From: an uncultured Flavobacteriales bacterium | GTDB lineage: Bacteria; Bacteroidota; Bacteroidia; Flavobacteriales; BACL11 | NCBI GenBank assembly: GCA_950069165.1 | Contig: CATMIT010000087.1 | Span: forward strand, 1 to 6,148 | Direction: 5' to 3' | Length of the DNA stretch: 6,148 nucleotides | Shown: in pieces, positions 1 to 5,553 of the stretch | Position numbering within the stretch: position 1 is the stretch's first letter | Layout of the letters: the number at the start of each line of letters is the position of its first letter | The notes under the pieces: model-generated | What the model was told of the DNA's origin: nothing | Databases searched by the model: none | What the model saw: the letters and a program-made list of their open reading frames with translations, nothing else | Made by a program: the position numbers and the translations under genes

Positions 1-114
1 GTTGAATCCACCCCGACTGTTGTTATACTTGATCAAAACAATAATATTGTTTATAATGGGCGCAAATCAGTTCGTTCTTATAAAATAATTTTATATAAAC
101 TCACTAAGAAATGA
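1..114 (+). CDS. Thioredoxin-fold protein, C-terminal fragment (5' end outside window)
   Basis: This is an open frame from base 1 to a TGA at 112-114, encoding the last 37 residues of a protein that starts upstream of the window. The fragment begins VESTPTVVILDQNN and continues NIVYNGRKS. A Thr-Pro-Thr followed by a hydrophobic strand, an Asp/Asn turn and 'IVYNG' is the usual ending of thioredoxin, TlpA or peroxiredoxin-like folds: the cis-proline loop, then the last two beta strands. The tail after that is basic (SVRSYKIILYKLTKK). The active-site CxxC or peroxidatic Cys would lie upstream and cannot be seen, so whether it acts as a thiol-disulfide oxidoreductase, a redoxin or a peroxiredoxin is undecided. 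It converges on the helix-hairpin-helix gene with only four bases between the stop codons. Fold assignment is inferred from a short tail only. Confidence 0.6.
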   Translation, partial: VESTPTVVILDQNNNIVYNGRKSVRSYKIILYKLTKK

Positions 115-137
115 ATTATTACCGATTTTCAATAATT
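114..137. repeat. Short AT-only inverted repeat at the convergent gene junction
   Basis: AATTATT (114-120) and AATAATT (131-137) are perfect 7-bp inverted copies separated by 10 bases. They span the stop codons of the two convergent genes. On the + strand the repeat is followed by a T-rich run (about 140-150), so it could be a weak bidirectional terminator. All pairs are A-T, so the hairpin would be unstable and chance occurrence in AT-rich DNA is quite possible. Confidence 0.25.
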
Positions 138-790
138 ACATTTTTTATTTTGCCAATATTTTTAGCTTGCAAATGGGCTGAATAAAAATCAAAACCATAG
201 GGTTGATTTTCTCCCATAAAATTTTCTCCAGCATCTTTTTCTGCTGTTATTCCTGCTTGTAAATAATTGTTTTTTAGTCGGTATTTAAAGTAAGTCCTGT
301 GTGAATTCCCTAGGTAGTGTTTTTCATTATTTTTATCAGATAAATATCCTTTTTGCTCTTGTAAATAAAATTGATCTCTAACAATTATATATTGTTTGAT
401 ATTTGCTAAAAGTTGTTTGCTCGTTACACTTGTATTAATACTAATAAATGGAAGCAAATTTTGAATGGTTTGCACATCAAAACCAGCAACAGTTTGCAAT
501 TCTAAATAGGACAGGAGTTTTCCATTTTTTTCAATATGCAAGAGTAATTTATCAATCTGATAGGCATTCAAAAAGTATAAATCTCTTAACTCTTCTTTTG
601 TTGTATTGTTCAGATTTATTGGGTTTTCAGCATAGTAATAAAGTGCCTCATATAATTCAGCATAATCCAGTTCTTCTTGAGATTCCTCCGCAATTTGTTC
701 AATTATTTCCTCCAGTAAAGTATTGTATTCTTGTCCGAAACTACTGATTGAAAAAGTTAGAAATAAACATATTGCAACAAGTTGTTTCAT
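119..790 (-). CDS. Helix-hairpin-helix secreted protein, apparently truncated at the C-terminus
   Basis: The 223-residue product starts with a signal peptide (MKQLVAICLFLTFSISSFGQ). An acidic helical stretch follows (about 21-52), then a ComEA-like helix-hairpin-helix region (about 57-116) beginning NPINLNNTTKEEL, with a second hairpin at LELQTVAGFD. A strand-rich part starts near 130 and contains YLGNSHRTYFKYRL, AGITAEKDAGE and GFDFYSAHL. These features match a Bacteroidota family of exported HhH proteins that, as I recall, run to roughly 650-700 residues, with 'GDYxxxFGQGL' following soon after the 'FDFYSAHL' block. Here the match stops after GKIKNVII and the frame ends three codons later (ENR, TAA). 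None of the three minus-strand frames to the left resumes the family. The start is 1 bp after the stop of the barrel gene, indicating co-transcription. With about two thirds missing it is probably non-functional, unless the signal and HhH part act alone. Family function is unknown; a DNA-uptake role is sometimes guessed from the HhH fold. Confidence 0.75.
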   Translation of the reverse strand: MKQLVAICLFLTFSISSFGQEYNTLLEEIIEQIAEESQEELDYAELYEALYYYAENPINLNNTTKEELRDLYFLNAYQIDKLLLHIEKNGKLLSYLELQTVAGFDVQTIQNLLPFISINTSVTSKQLLANIKQYIIVRDQFYLQEQKGYLSDKNNEKHYLGNSHRTYFKYRLKNNYLQAGITAEKDAGENFMGENQPYGFDFYSAHLQAKNIGKIKNVIIENR

Positions 791-791
791 C

Positions 792-1586
792 TTAAAAATT
801 ACTACTTACAGAGATTTGAGGCGAATATCCTAAAACTTGATGCTTGTTTACTGCCACATCAATTTGTATTTTGTTTAAGGTGTAGCCAACACCAAAGGAA
901 ATTTTTGCGGGATTGGTGCTGAATCCTGTCCTAAGTGCTAATTCATTTATGATTTTATATTCAAGGCCAAGATGTAAATTCCCGTTTTGTTCGTTTTCCA
1001 AACTTACTTCCGTAAATAAGCTTACTTTTTGGTTGGCATTATATCGCAATCCTAATTCGATAACGGAAGGAATATTCTCTTCTTCATTTAATTTTACTCC
1101 AATCGGATTAAAAATATGTGCTCCCAACACTAACTCCTTGCTGAGTTGTTTTTGTACCCCAACTTCAAAAGTGAAATTATGAAGGTTATCAGTCCCCTCA
1201 TTCACATAAGTTCCTAAATAATCCAGTTGTATGCCAATATTGAAACTCTTGCTTAACTTTTTTCCAAAAGCCAATCCAATTTTAGTTTCATTGTATAAGT
1301 CAAAGCCAAAATAGTTCAGATTTACTCCTATAACCCCACCACTTACTGGGATCGCATAAGCAATAGTATGACGACTGAGTTCACTTAAAAGAAATTGATT
1401 TTCAGAGCCCAATCCAAAAGTAAATTTGCTAATGTTTGCTAATCCTGCCTGATTGGAGAAATTACTCCAAACAGTAGCTTGTGTTAATCCACAACCGCCT
1501 AATGCATTGGTTCGGGCATCCTTGTTTTGTGCAAAACCATAGAGGTAGCAGAGCGTAAATAATATGGAAAATAAAAAGGACTTCAT
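792..1586 (-). CDS. PorV/PorQ-like outer-membrane beta-barrel protein
   Basis: The 264-residue product has a signal peptide (MKSFLFSILFTLCYLYGFAQ). Next comes NKDARTNALGGCGLT and then a WSNFSNQAGLA block. The 'xARxxALGGA...xxNPAGLA' pattern marks the N-terminus of PorV/PorQ/UPF0164-type barrels in Bacteroidota. The rest alternates polar and hydrophobic residues in amphipathic strands, with repeated GL/GV turns, and ends in Phe, the usual terminal residue of outer-membrane barrels recognised by BAM. I place the start at the ATG 1584-1586. An in-frame TTG four codons upstream (1596-1598) is possible, but it would put GAQ before the charged n-region, while the ATG has a GGGGG run at suitable spacing. 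It lies 22 bp after purE and 1 bp before the HhH gene, so the three are probably one transcript. True PorV and PorQ of the type IX secretion system are longer, so a direct secretion role is not claimed. Confidence 0.72.
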   Translation of the reverse strand: MKSFLFSILFTLCYLYGFAQNKDARTNALGGCGLTQATVWSNFSNQAGLANISKFTFGLGSENQFLLSELSRHTIAYAIPVSGGVIGVNLNYFGFDLYNETKIGLAFGKKLSKSFNIGIQLDYLGTYVNEGTDNLHNFTFEVGVQKQLSKELVLGAHIFNPIGVKLNEEENIPSVIELGLRYNANQKVSLFTEVSLENEQNGNLHLGLEYKIINELALRTGFSTNPAKISFGVGYTLNKIQIDVAVNKHQVLGYSPQISVSSNF

Positions 1587-1608
1587 TTGAGCCCCCAAGA
1601 TATTAAAA

Positions 1609-2121
1609 TTATTGAACCCTGAAAGGGTACTGATGGCTTGCCAAATCGTTATTGGCTTTCACAATTTTTAGTTTTAAGTTTTCTTTGTACTCATTTACTT
1701 TGCTGTGAATTTCTTCATTGTCAGTTGCTAATATTTGTGCGGCTAATATTCCTGCATTTAAAGCGCCATCTAAACCAACAGTTGCTACTGGTATTCCAGG
1801 AGGCATTTGTAATATTGAAAGAATTGAATCCCATCCGTCAATAGAAATAGACGAACGACAAGGAACTCCAATTACAGGGACAGTTGTAAAGGCAGCAACT
1901 ACTCCTGGTAAATGTGCCGCACCTCCTGCGCCTGCAATAATTACTTTCACTCCATTTTTTCTAGCATTTGTTGCAAACTCTTCTACCATCTTTGGTGTTC
2001 TGTGTGCCGATAATGCATTTATTTCAAATGGAATTTCCATATCATTTAAAAACTCTGCTGCCTTTTTCATTACTGGCATGTCAGATGTGCTTCCCATAAT
2101 TATACTTACTACTGCTTTCAT
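1609..2121 (-). CDS. purE: N5-carboxyaminoimidazole ribonucleotide mutase (PurE, class I)
   Basis: The 170-residue product is full length for class I PurE. This cytoplasmic enzyme of de novo purine synthesis converts N5-CAIR, made by PurK, to CAIR. Visible signatures are GSTSD (10-14), binding the substrate phosphate; SAHRTP (38-43), which contains the catalytic-site His; the glycine-rich AGAGGAAHLPG (63-73), typical of the bacterial mutase; and IDGWDSILSILQMP (94-107), followed by GIPVATV. GVPCRSS is a small variation on the commoner GVPV/GVPVKSS. No purK is in the window. The start ATG follows a Bacteroidota -7 box by 19 bases, so the gene can be transcribed on its own as well as by read-through from the GH109 gene 49 bp upstream. 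The barrel gene follows 22 bp after the stop. Confidence 0.97.
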   Translation of the reverse strand: MKAVVSIIMGSTSDMPVMKKAAEFLNDMEIPFEINALSAHRTPKMVEEFATNARKNGVKVIIAGAGGAAHLPGVVAAFTTVPVIGVPCRSSISIDGWDSILSILQMPPGIPVATVGLDGALNAGILAAQILATDNEEIHSKVNEYKENLKLKIVKANNDLASHQYPFRVQ

Positions 2122-2140
2122 TTTTTATTTTTTGAAGGTG

Positions 2141-2148
2141 CAAAGGTA
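2141..2148 (-). promoter_or_regulatory. Bacteroidota -7 promoter box for purE
   Basis: On the minus strand the sequence reads TACCTTTG, an exact match to the Bacteroidota primary-sigma -7 consensus TAnnTTTG, ending 19 bases before the purE ATG. That gives an expected leader of about 12-17 bases. I see no clear TTTG -33 element at the usual 17-23 base spacing (TTTA is the nearest), so the promoter call rests on the -7 box and its position. Confidence 0.6.
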
Positions 2149-2170
2149 CGAAATCATTAATACATGATTT

Positions 2171-3562
2171 TTAAATCTCTCGCATGATTTCAGATGCTCT
2201 TTTTTCTTTCCAATTACCTCCTGTAAAATCAGGGAAAGCTATTGGTTGGCTATCCAAACTTACAGAAAGTTCTGAAAGGGGCGTAATGGCACTCCACATC
2301 ACGCTATCATACACATTTATATCTAGCGGAATACCTTTATTTAAGCAGCTAATCAAGCGGTAAATCATAATAAAATCCATGCCACCATGCCCTTGTTTAA
2401 AGGATTCGCTAATTTTTTTAAGTTTGCTAATCATAGGGTGTTCATACTTTTTAGAATAAGTCAAATAATCCTCTTCCGATAACCATCTGTGTCCCCAAAA
2501 TTCTAATTCTTCCCCATCAATATAAAGCCGACTCGGATATCCTTCATGCACTGCTTTTGTGCCAACTAACTGGTTTATCCTAGAATAAGGCCTGCCTGTA
2601 TGCACATCAAATTGCAACATAATGCTTTTTCCGTTTTCTGTTTTAATTAGTGAAGTATTCACATCTCCACATTTTACGCTCGGGAAATTACTATTTGTTT
2701 TTTTTACAGCTGCACTCAAACTTTGCTCTTTCGAGCTCATTGAAGTTAAATATTTGAAAGTGTCACCCCTTCCAATATCCATGTAAAAACTTACCGGTCC
2801 AATACCATGAGTGGTGTAAAAATTCCCATTCCTCTCAGTATGGTGTTTCATTCGCCACTGATTTTTGTAATAAGTTTCATGTAAAAGTAAAGCGCGCAAA
2901 TCATGATTATAGGCACATTCCGCATGGGTTAATTCCCCAAAAACCCCTTCTTGAATCATGTTCATAATCCAAAGTTCTTCTCTGTTATAACAGCAGTTTT
3001 CAATCATGATGCAATGCTTTGAAGTTCGCTCAGCTATCTGAATAATTTTTACGCAATCTTCCAAAGTATAAGCAATAGGCACCTCAGAGGCAACATGCTT
3101 TCCATTTTCCATTCCAAAAATTGCCATTGGCGTATGCCACTCCCAAGGAGTTGCGATTAATAGTAAATCCACCTCCTCCAATTTTGCTACATTTTCCCAA
3201 TCATTTTCTCCATTAGCATATGTTTTAGGAATCAAAGATTGCTTGTCTTTTAAATGATTAAGGGCATAATCAATATTTTTTCCATCTAAATCGCAAAGGG
3301 CTACAATCTCGGCTTTCTCATTTTCAATCAGCCAATCAAACATTTGGATAAGGGTTTTTCCTCTATTGCCAATTCCGATAAGTCCAACTTTTACTTTGTC
3401 AATAGGGGTAGTTTTGAAGCCCACCATATTCCCCTTACATTTGTCAGACACACTATTTATTTGGATGTTTAGCTCATCCAATTTTTCTGGATTACTACAA
3501 TAGGGAACACTTAGTAGTGCTCCTGCTCCAAAAATCGATTTTAAAAAGCTTTTTCTTTTCAT
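2171..3562 (-). CDS. GH109-family protein (Gfo/Idh/MocA fold; probable NAD-dependent alpha-N-acetylgalactosaminidase)
   Basis: The 463-residue product has an N-terminal Rossmann domain with GLIGIGNRG (60-68) for NAD binding, a CDLD turn at the end of strand 2 (90-93), and TPWEWH (138-143). It then carries SEVP (159-162), ENCCY (188-192), YNHDLR (218-223), WRMKHHTERNGNFYTTHGIGPV (236-257; H252 in the YxTH motif that carries a catalytic-site Tyr/His in the Elizabethkingia enzyme, as I recall), GDVNTS (299-304), RPYSRIN (324-330), GHGGMDF (391-397), VYD...WS..TPLSE and FPDFTGG. This set and order are those of CAZy GH109, which cleaves terminal alpha-GalNAc by an oxidation/elimination mechanism that recycles NAD+. 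Length fits the family. The N-terminus MKRKSFLKSIFGAGALL looks like a Tat signal with RK in place of RR. C22 follows it, but VPYC is a poor lipobox. Its ATG overlaps the ridA stop (ATGA), indicating coupled translation. Substrate identity is inferred from family; GH109 members vary. Confidence 0.83.
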   Translation of the reverse strand: MKRKSFLKSIFGAGALLSVPYCSNPEKLDELNIQINSVSDKCKGNMVGFKTTPIDKVKVGLIGIGNRGKTLIQMFDWLIENEKAEIVALCDLDGKNIDYALNHLKDKQSLIPKTYANGENDWENVAKLEEVDLLLIATPWEWHTPMAIFGMENGKHVASEVPIAYTLEDCVKIIQIAERTSKHCIMIENCCYNREELWIMNMIQEGVFGELTHAECAYNHDLRALLLHETYYKNQWRMKHHTERNGNFYTTHGIGPVSFYMDIGRGDTFKYLTSMSSKEQSLSAAVKKTNSNFPSVKCGDVNTSLIKTENGKSIMLQFDVHTGRPYSRINQLVGTKAVHEGYPSRLYIDGEELEFWGHRWLSEEDYLTYSKKYEHPMISKLKKISESFKQGHGGMDFIMIYRLISCLNKGIPLDINVYDSVMWSAITPLSELSVSLDSQPIAFPDFTGGNWKEKRASEIMREI

Positions 3563-3936
3563 TTTACAGCTATTAGCGAGATTTCAATATTCACATTTTT
3601 TGGTAAAGTGGATACTTCCACTGTTTCACGGGCAGGAGGGTTTTCTCTAAAATATTGAGAATATACTTCATTTATCTCTGCATATTGCTTTATGTTTTTC
3701 AAGAAAATACTGCACTTTACAACATTTTCAAAATTCATTTCAGCTTCTTTTAAAACTGCTTCTAAATTCTGCATTACCTGATTTGTTTCTGTAGTTATAT
3801 TAGCAGTGTTTAATTCTCCGCTTTTTGGATTGATTGCAATCTGTCCTGAACAATATAAAGTGTCTCCTGCCATTACCGCTTGACTATAAGGCCCGATTGC
3901 TTTTGGAGCATTTGTTGTTGAAATTATTTTTTTCAT
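3559..3936 (-). CDS. ridA: RidA family 2-iminobutanoate/2-iminopropanoate deaminase
   Basis: The 125-residue product is the normal size for RidA (YjgF/YER057c/UK114), a cytoplasmic trimer. RidA hydrolyses reactive enamine/imine intermediates released by PLP enzymes such as threonine and serine dehydratases, protecting other PLP enzymes from 2-aminoacrylate. Visible signatures are APKAIGPYSQAV (10-21, with Tyr17), LYCSGQIAINP (27-37), the central EAVLKEAEMNFENVVK helix region, NPPARETVEVSTLP (99-112) carrying the conserved substrate-binding Arg103, and NVNIEIS with Glu118 at the active-site position. All key residues of the active RidA subgroup are present. The next gene, GH109, starts inside its stop codon. 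It is divergent from rnpB. No strong TAnnTTTG box is seen upstream; the nearest is TAAATTTA at 3942-3949, close to the ATG, and there is no Shine-Dalgarno sequence. Confidence 0.95.
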   Translation of the reverse strand: MKKIISTTNAPKAIGPYSQAVMAGDTLYCSGQIAINPKSGELNTANITTETNQVMQNLEAVLKEAEMNFENVVKCSIFLKNIKQYAEINEVYSQYFRENPPARETVEVSTLPKNVNIEISLIAVK

Positions 3937-3945
3937 GGCTGTAAA

Positions 3946-3976
3946 TTTATAAATTAAACAGGAATAACTACTTTTG
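3946..3976 (+). promoter_or_regulatory. Promoter of the RNase P RNA gene
   Basis: TACTTTTG at 3969-3976 matches the Bacteroidota -7 consensus TAnnTTTG exactly. TTTA at 3946-3949, 19 bases upstream, is one mismatch from the TTTG -33 element. The -7 box ends 2-4 bases before the first base of helix P1 of the RNase P RNA, which fits transcription starting at or next to the mature 5' end. Confidence 0.65.
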
Positions 3977-3978
3977 TT

Positions 3979-4274
3979 TTACAATTACTGATGCTATCGC
4001 TTCTTTTTTAGAAGAGGAAAGTCCGGACACCACAGAGCAGCATAGCGGATAACATCCGTCCACCGTGAGGTGAGGACCAGTGCAACAGAAAGCAAGTACA
4101 GTTCGGCTGTAGTGAAATCAGGCAAACTCTATGCGTTGCAATGCCATGTATATCAGGATTTTTGGATTGCTCGTCCAATCTTGAGGGGTAGGCAGTTAGA
4201 AACTAAAGGTAACTTTAGTTCTAGATAAATGATAGCACCTTTTGGAACAGAATCCGGCTTATGTGTAATTGTAA
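3979..4274 (+). ncRNA. rnpB: RNase P RNA, bacterial type A, compact
   Basis: This is the catalytic RNA that removes tRNA 5' leaders together with the RnpA protein. The conserved core is clear: GAGGAAAGTCCGG at 4014-4026, GACCAGTGCAACAGAAAGC at about 4075-4093, GATAAATGATAG at 4224-4235 and ACAGAATCCGGCTTAT at 4247-4262, the last forming P4 with the first. Helices I can pair by eye: P1 3979-3988 with 4265-4274 (10 bp, perfect); P2 3992-3998 with 4231-4237; a very short P3 (4000-4004 with 4010-4014); P8 4046-4050 with 4054-4058; P9 4061-4064 with 4069-4072, closed by a GTGA tetraloop; a 5-bp P12-like hairpin 4097-4101 with 4107-4111; a P16/P17-like hairpin near 4165-4180; and P18 4201-4208 with 4213-4220, closed by GTAA. 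The GGT at 4187-4189 is placed to pair with tRNA CCA. At about 296 nt it is shorter than the usual 350-400. Ends are inferred from P1. Confidence 0.96.
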
Positions 4275-4309
4275 GCAAGGTAGCACTTTTGTGCTGCCTT
4301 GCTTTTTTT
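4275..4309 (+). terminator. Intrinsic terminator of rnpB
   Basis: GCAAGGTAGCAC (4275-4286) pairs with GTGCTGCCTTGC (4291-4302) over 12 bp with a single T-G wobble, closed by a TTTT loop and followed directly by seven T residues (4303-4309). It starts at the base after helix P1 of the RNase P RNA, so termination and 3' trimming can define the RNA end with almost no spacer. Confidence 0.93.
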
Positions 4310-4316
4310 ATATTTG
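4288..4316 (+). promoter_or_regulatory. Promoter of the secreted-protein gene, embedded in the rnpB terminator
   Basis: TTTG at 4288-4291, a 17-base spacer and TATATTTG at 4309-4316 match the Bacteroidota -33/-7 pattern (TTTG, TAnnTTTG). The -33 element sits in the loop of the rnpB terminator hairpin, and the -7 box uses the last T of its T tract. Only nine bases separate the -7 box from the ATG at 4326, so the transcript would have a leader of a few bases or be nearly leaderless. Confidence 0.6.
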
Positions 4317-4325
4317 CAATAATTT

Positions 4326-5309
4326 ATGAAACGAATCCTCTTCCTTTTTCTCTTATTTTCCCAATTTGCTTTCTCGCAAGAGCAGATAGTAAAATCTGTT
4401 CTGCTTGATAGCGTAACAATAGTTGGGATAAAAGATAGTTTTGATGTGGATGAGTTTATTCATTATGTAAAAACGGACACTACTTTTTATATGGCTTTTA
4501 AGCATCTGAGATATTACAAACATAAATATGAAAGCGAACTAAATATCTTTAATAAAAAAGGGGGAACTATCGGAACTCTTAAAAAATGGGGAACTCATTT
4601 TTCTGATGGGAGAAATGCTTGGGTGCTGAATGATTCTATTTATGATAAAGGAAAGATTTATTCTAAAAAGATAAGGAGAATGATAAGGAAGAATACAGAC
4701 ACCTCTTCTTCAATTTATGCTCAAATTAGCAAGATTAAGGGCAAATATAAATACTATACCCCTGAAGCATTTGATGAGGTGTTTTTTCCTCAGGATACAA
4801 TTAGTGTTTCCTTAAAAATGTCAGAGGGGAAGAATAAAAATGAAAGCCAGAATATGCGTGATGCAAAAACGATTGGTTTTTCAGTAGGGGATGATGATAC
4901 CCAACAAAAAAAAGGTAGAATGTCGGCAAAATTGGCAGTATTTGACATTAATATGCAGCAGTATTACGACTATATCATTGGCTCTACAAATTACAAAGGA
5001 AGGGATTGCTACACTTTTACAGTAAATGTGAAAAAGGAGTTGAGTAAAAAGGATTTAGGGGAAGCGCTAATTCGAAAAATAGTTTCTTACTTTGACAAAG
5101 AGAATTTTAATGTGATTTACCGAGAATATATCTTTTCGTATAGACATTGGCTTATTGATTTAGATATGCATGTAATTGTAAACATGGATTATTTCAATGA
5201 GAAACATATTCCTACTGATATTTACTATAAAGGTTTTTGGAATGTTGCTTTTTTTAAGCCTGAGAGAGCTGAGTTTAAGTTGAGCTTATGGGACTACAAA
5301 ATAGACTAG
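4326..5309 (+). CDS. Secreted protein of unknown function, Bacteroidota type
   Basis: I do not recognise this 327-residue protein as a named family. It starts with a clear signal peptide (MKRILFLFLLFSQFAFSQ, cleavage about residue 18), so it is exported to the periplasm or outer membrane; there is no lipobox Cys. The mature part opens with DSVTIVGIKDSFDVDEFI and a TDTTFYMAFKHLRYYKHKYESEL segment. A very basic patch follows (about 109-122, KGKIYSKKIRRMIRK), then a polar, low-complexity stretch (about 165-198) rich in Lys, Asn, Asp and Gln. A strand-rich C-terminal half contains YYDYIIGSTNYKGRDCYTFTVNVK and HVIVNMDYFNEKHIPTDIYYKGFWNV. That alternation of 'G.DCY.F.V' and 'Y....IPT.IYY.G.W' strands resembles the curved sheet of LolA/LolB-like or outer-membrane lipoprotein-sorting-like domains, but this is only a visual impression. 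A single Cys (228) rules out an internal disulfide. It follows rnpB with its own promoter and overlaps the convergent CDGSH gene by 4 bp. Confidence 0.8.
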   Translation: MKRILFLFLLFSQFAFSQEQIVKSVLLDSVTIVGIKDSFDVDEFIHYVKTDTTFYMAFKHLRYYKHKYESELNIFNKKGGTIGTLKKWGTHFSDGRNAWVLNDSIYDKGKIYSKKIRRMIRKNTDTSSSIYAQISKIKGKYKYYTPEAFDEVFFPQDTISVSLKMSEGKNKNESQNMRDAKTIGFSVGDDDTQQKKGRMSAKLAVFDINMQQYYDYIIGSTNYKGRDCYTFTVNVKKELSKKDLGEALIRKIVSYFDKENFNVIYREYIFSYRHWLIDLDMHVIVNMDYFNEKHIPTDIYYKGFWNVAFFKPERAEFKLSLWDYKID

Positions 5310-5542
5310 AGGTTTTTATGAGAACCATCACAAAAAGCTCCATTTCCTGATTGTTTGCATCCACACCAAGCTACTTTTTTATCTTCAGCAAGATAAACTA
5401 TTTCGGGAGAAAATACACTGCCTTTATGAGAGCCGTCACAATAGGGCTGATTGCTACTTGTTCCACAAGTGCAGAATGCTTTTTTCCCTGCTTTTTCGTC
5501 TATTACATAAGGAAATTTTTGGGCCATCTTTGGTAAATTCAT
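5306..5542 (-). CDS. Tandem CDGSH iron-sulfur domain protein (MiNT/CISD3-like)
   Basis: The 78-residue product has two CDGSH [2Fe-2S] motifs with complete 3Cys-1His ligands: C24, C26, C35, H39 in FCTCGTSSNQPYCDGSH, and C60, C62, C71, H75 in WCGCKQSGNGAFCDGSH. Two motifs in one short chain is the arrangement of the CISD3/Miner2 class; the second motif has Ala where Pro is usual. Such proteins carry redox-active, pH-sensitive clusters and are thought to transfer electrons or clusters, but the bacterial role is not settled. There is no signal peptide, so it is cytoplasmic. I keep the first ATG (5540-5542) rather than Met6, because the opening PKMAQKFPYV resembles the common start of bacterial CDGSH proteins. 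It lies 30 bp after trxB and has its own promoter there. Its TAG overlaps the stop of the convergent secreted-protein gene. Confidence 0.95.
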   Translation of the reverse strand: MNLPKMAQKFPYVIDEKAGKKAFCTCGTSSNQPYCDGSHKGSVFSPEIVYLAEDKKVAWCGCKQSGNGAFCDGSHKNL

Positions 5543-5553
5543 AATTTTTTTAT

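Noticed and set aside
1..118. Frameshifted continuation of the HhH protein into the left end
   Set aside because: All minus-strand frames meet stops quickly and none shows the GDYxxxFGQGL-type sequence expected next, so a simple frameshift does not explain the truncation.
448..747. Open frame of 99 codons on the + strand opposite the HhH gene
   Set aside because: It lies wholly antisense to a gene with a signal peptide and recognisable HhH motifs. Its translation has no family features and is rich in residues expected from reading the reverse strand.
1584..1598. TTG start four codons upstream for the barrel protein
   Set aside because: The ATG at 1584-1586 gives a normal signal peptide with Lys at position 2 and has a G-rich stretch upstream; TTG starts are less common.
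1718..2167. Open frame of 149 codons on the + strand opposite purE
   Set aside because: It is fully antisense to an intact, highly conserved purE; a long open antisense frame is common opposite Gly/Ala-rich genes.
3937..3960. Possible minus-strand promoter for ridA (TAAATTTA at 3942-3949)
   Set aside because: It has one mismatch at the key G, lies only five bases from the ATG, and has no TTG at the usual upstream spacing. The site is self-complementary and is AT-rich by default.
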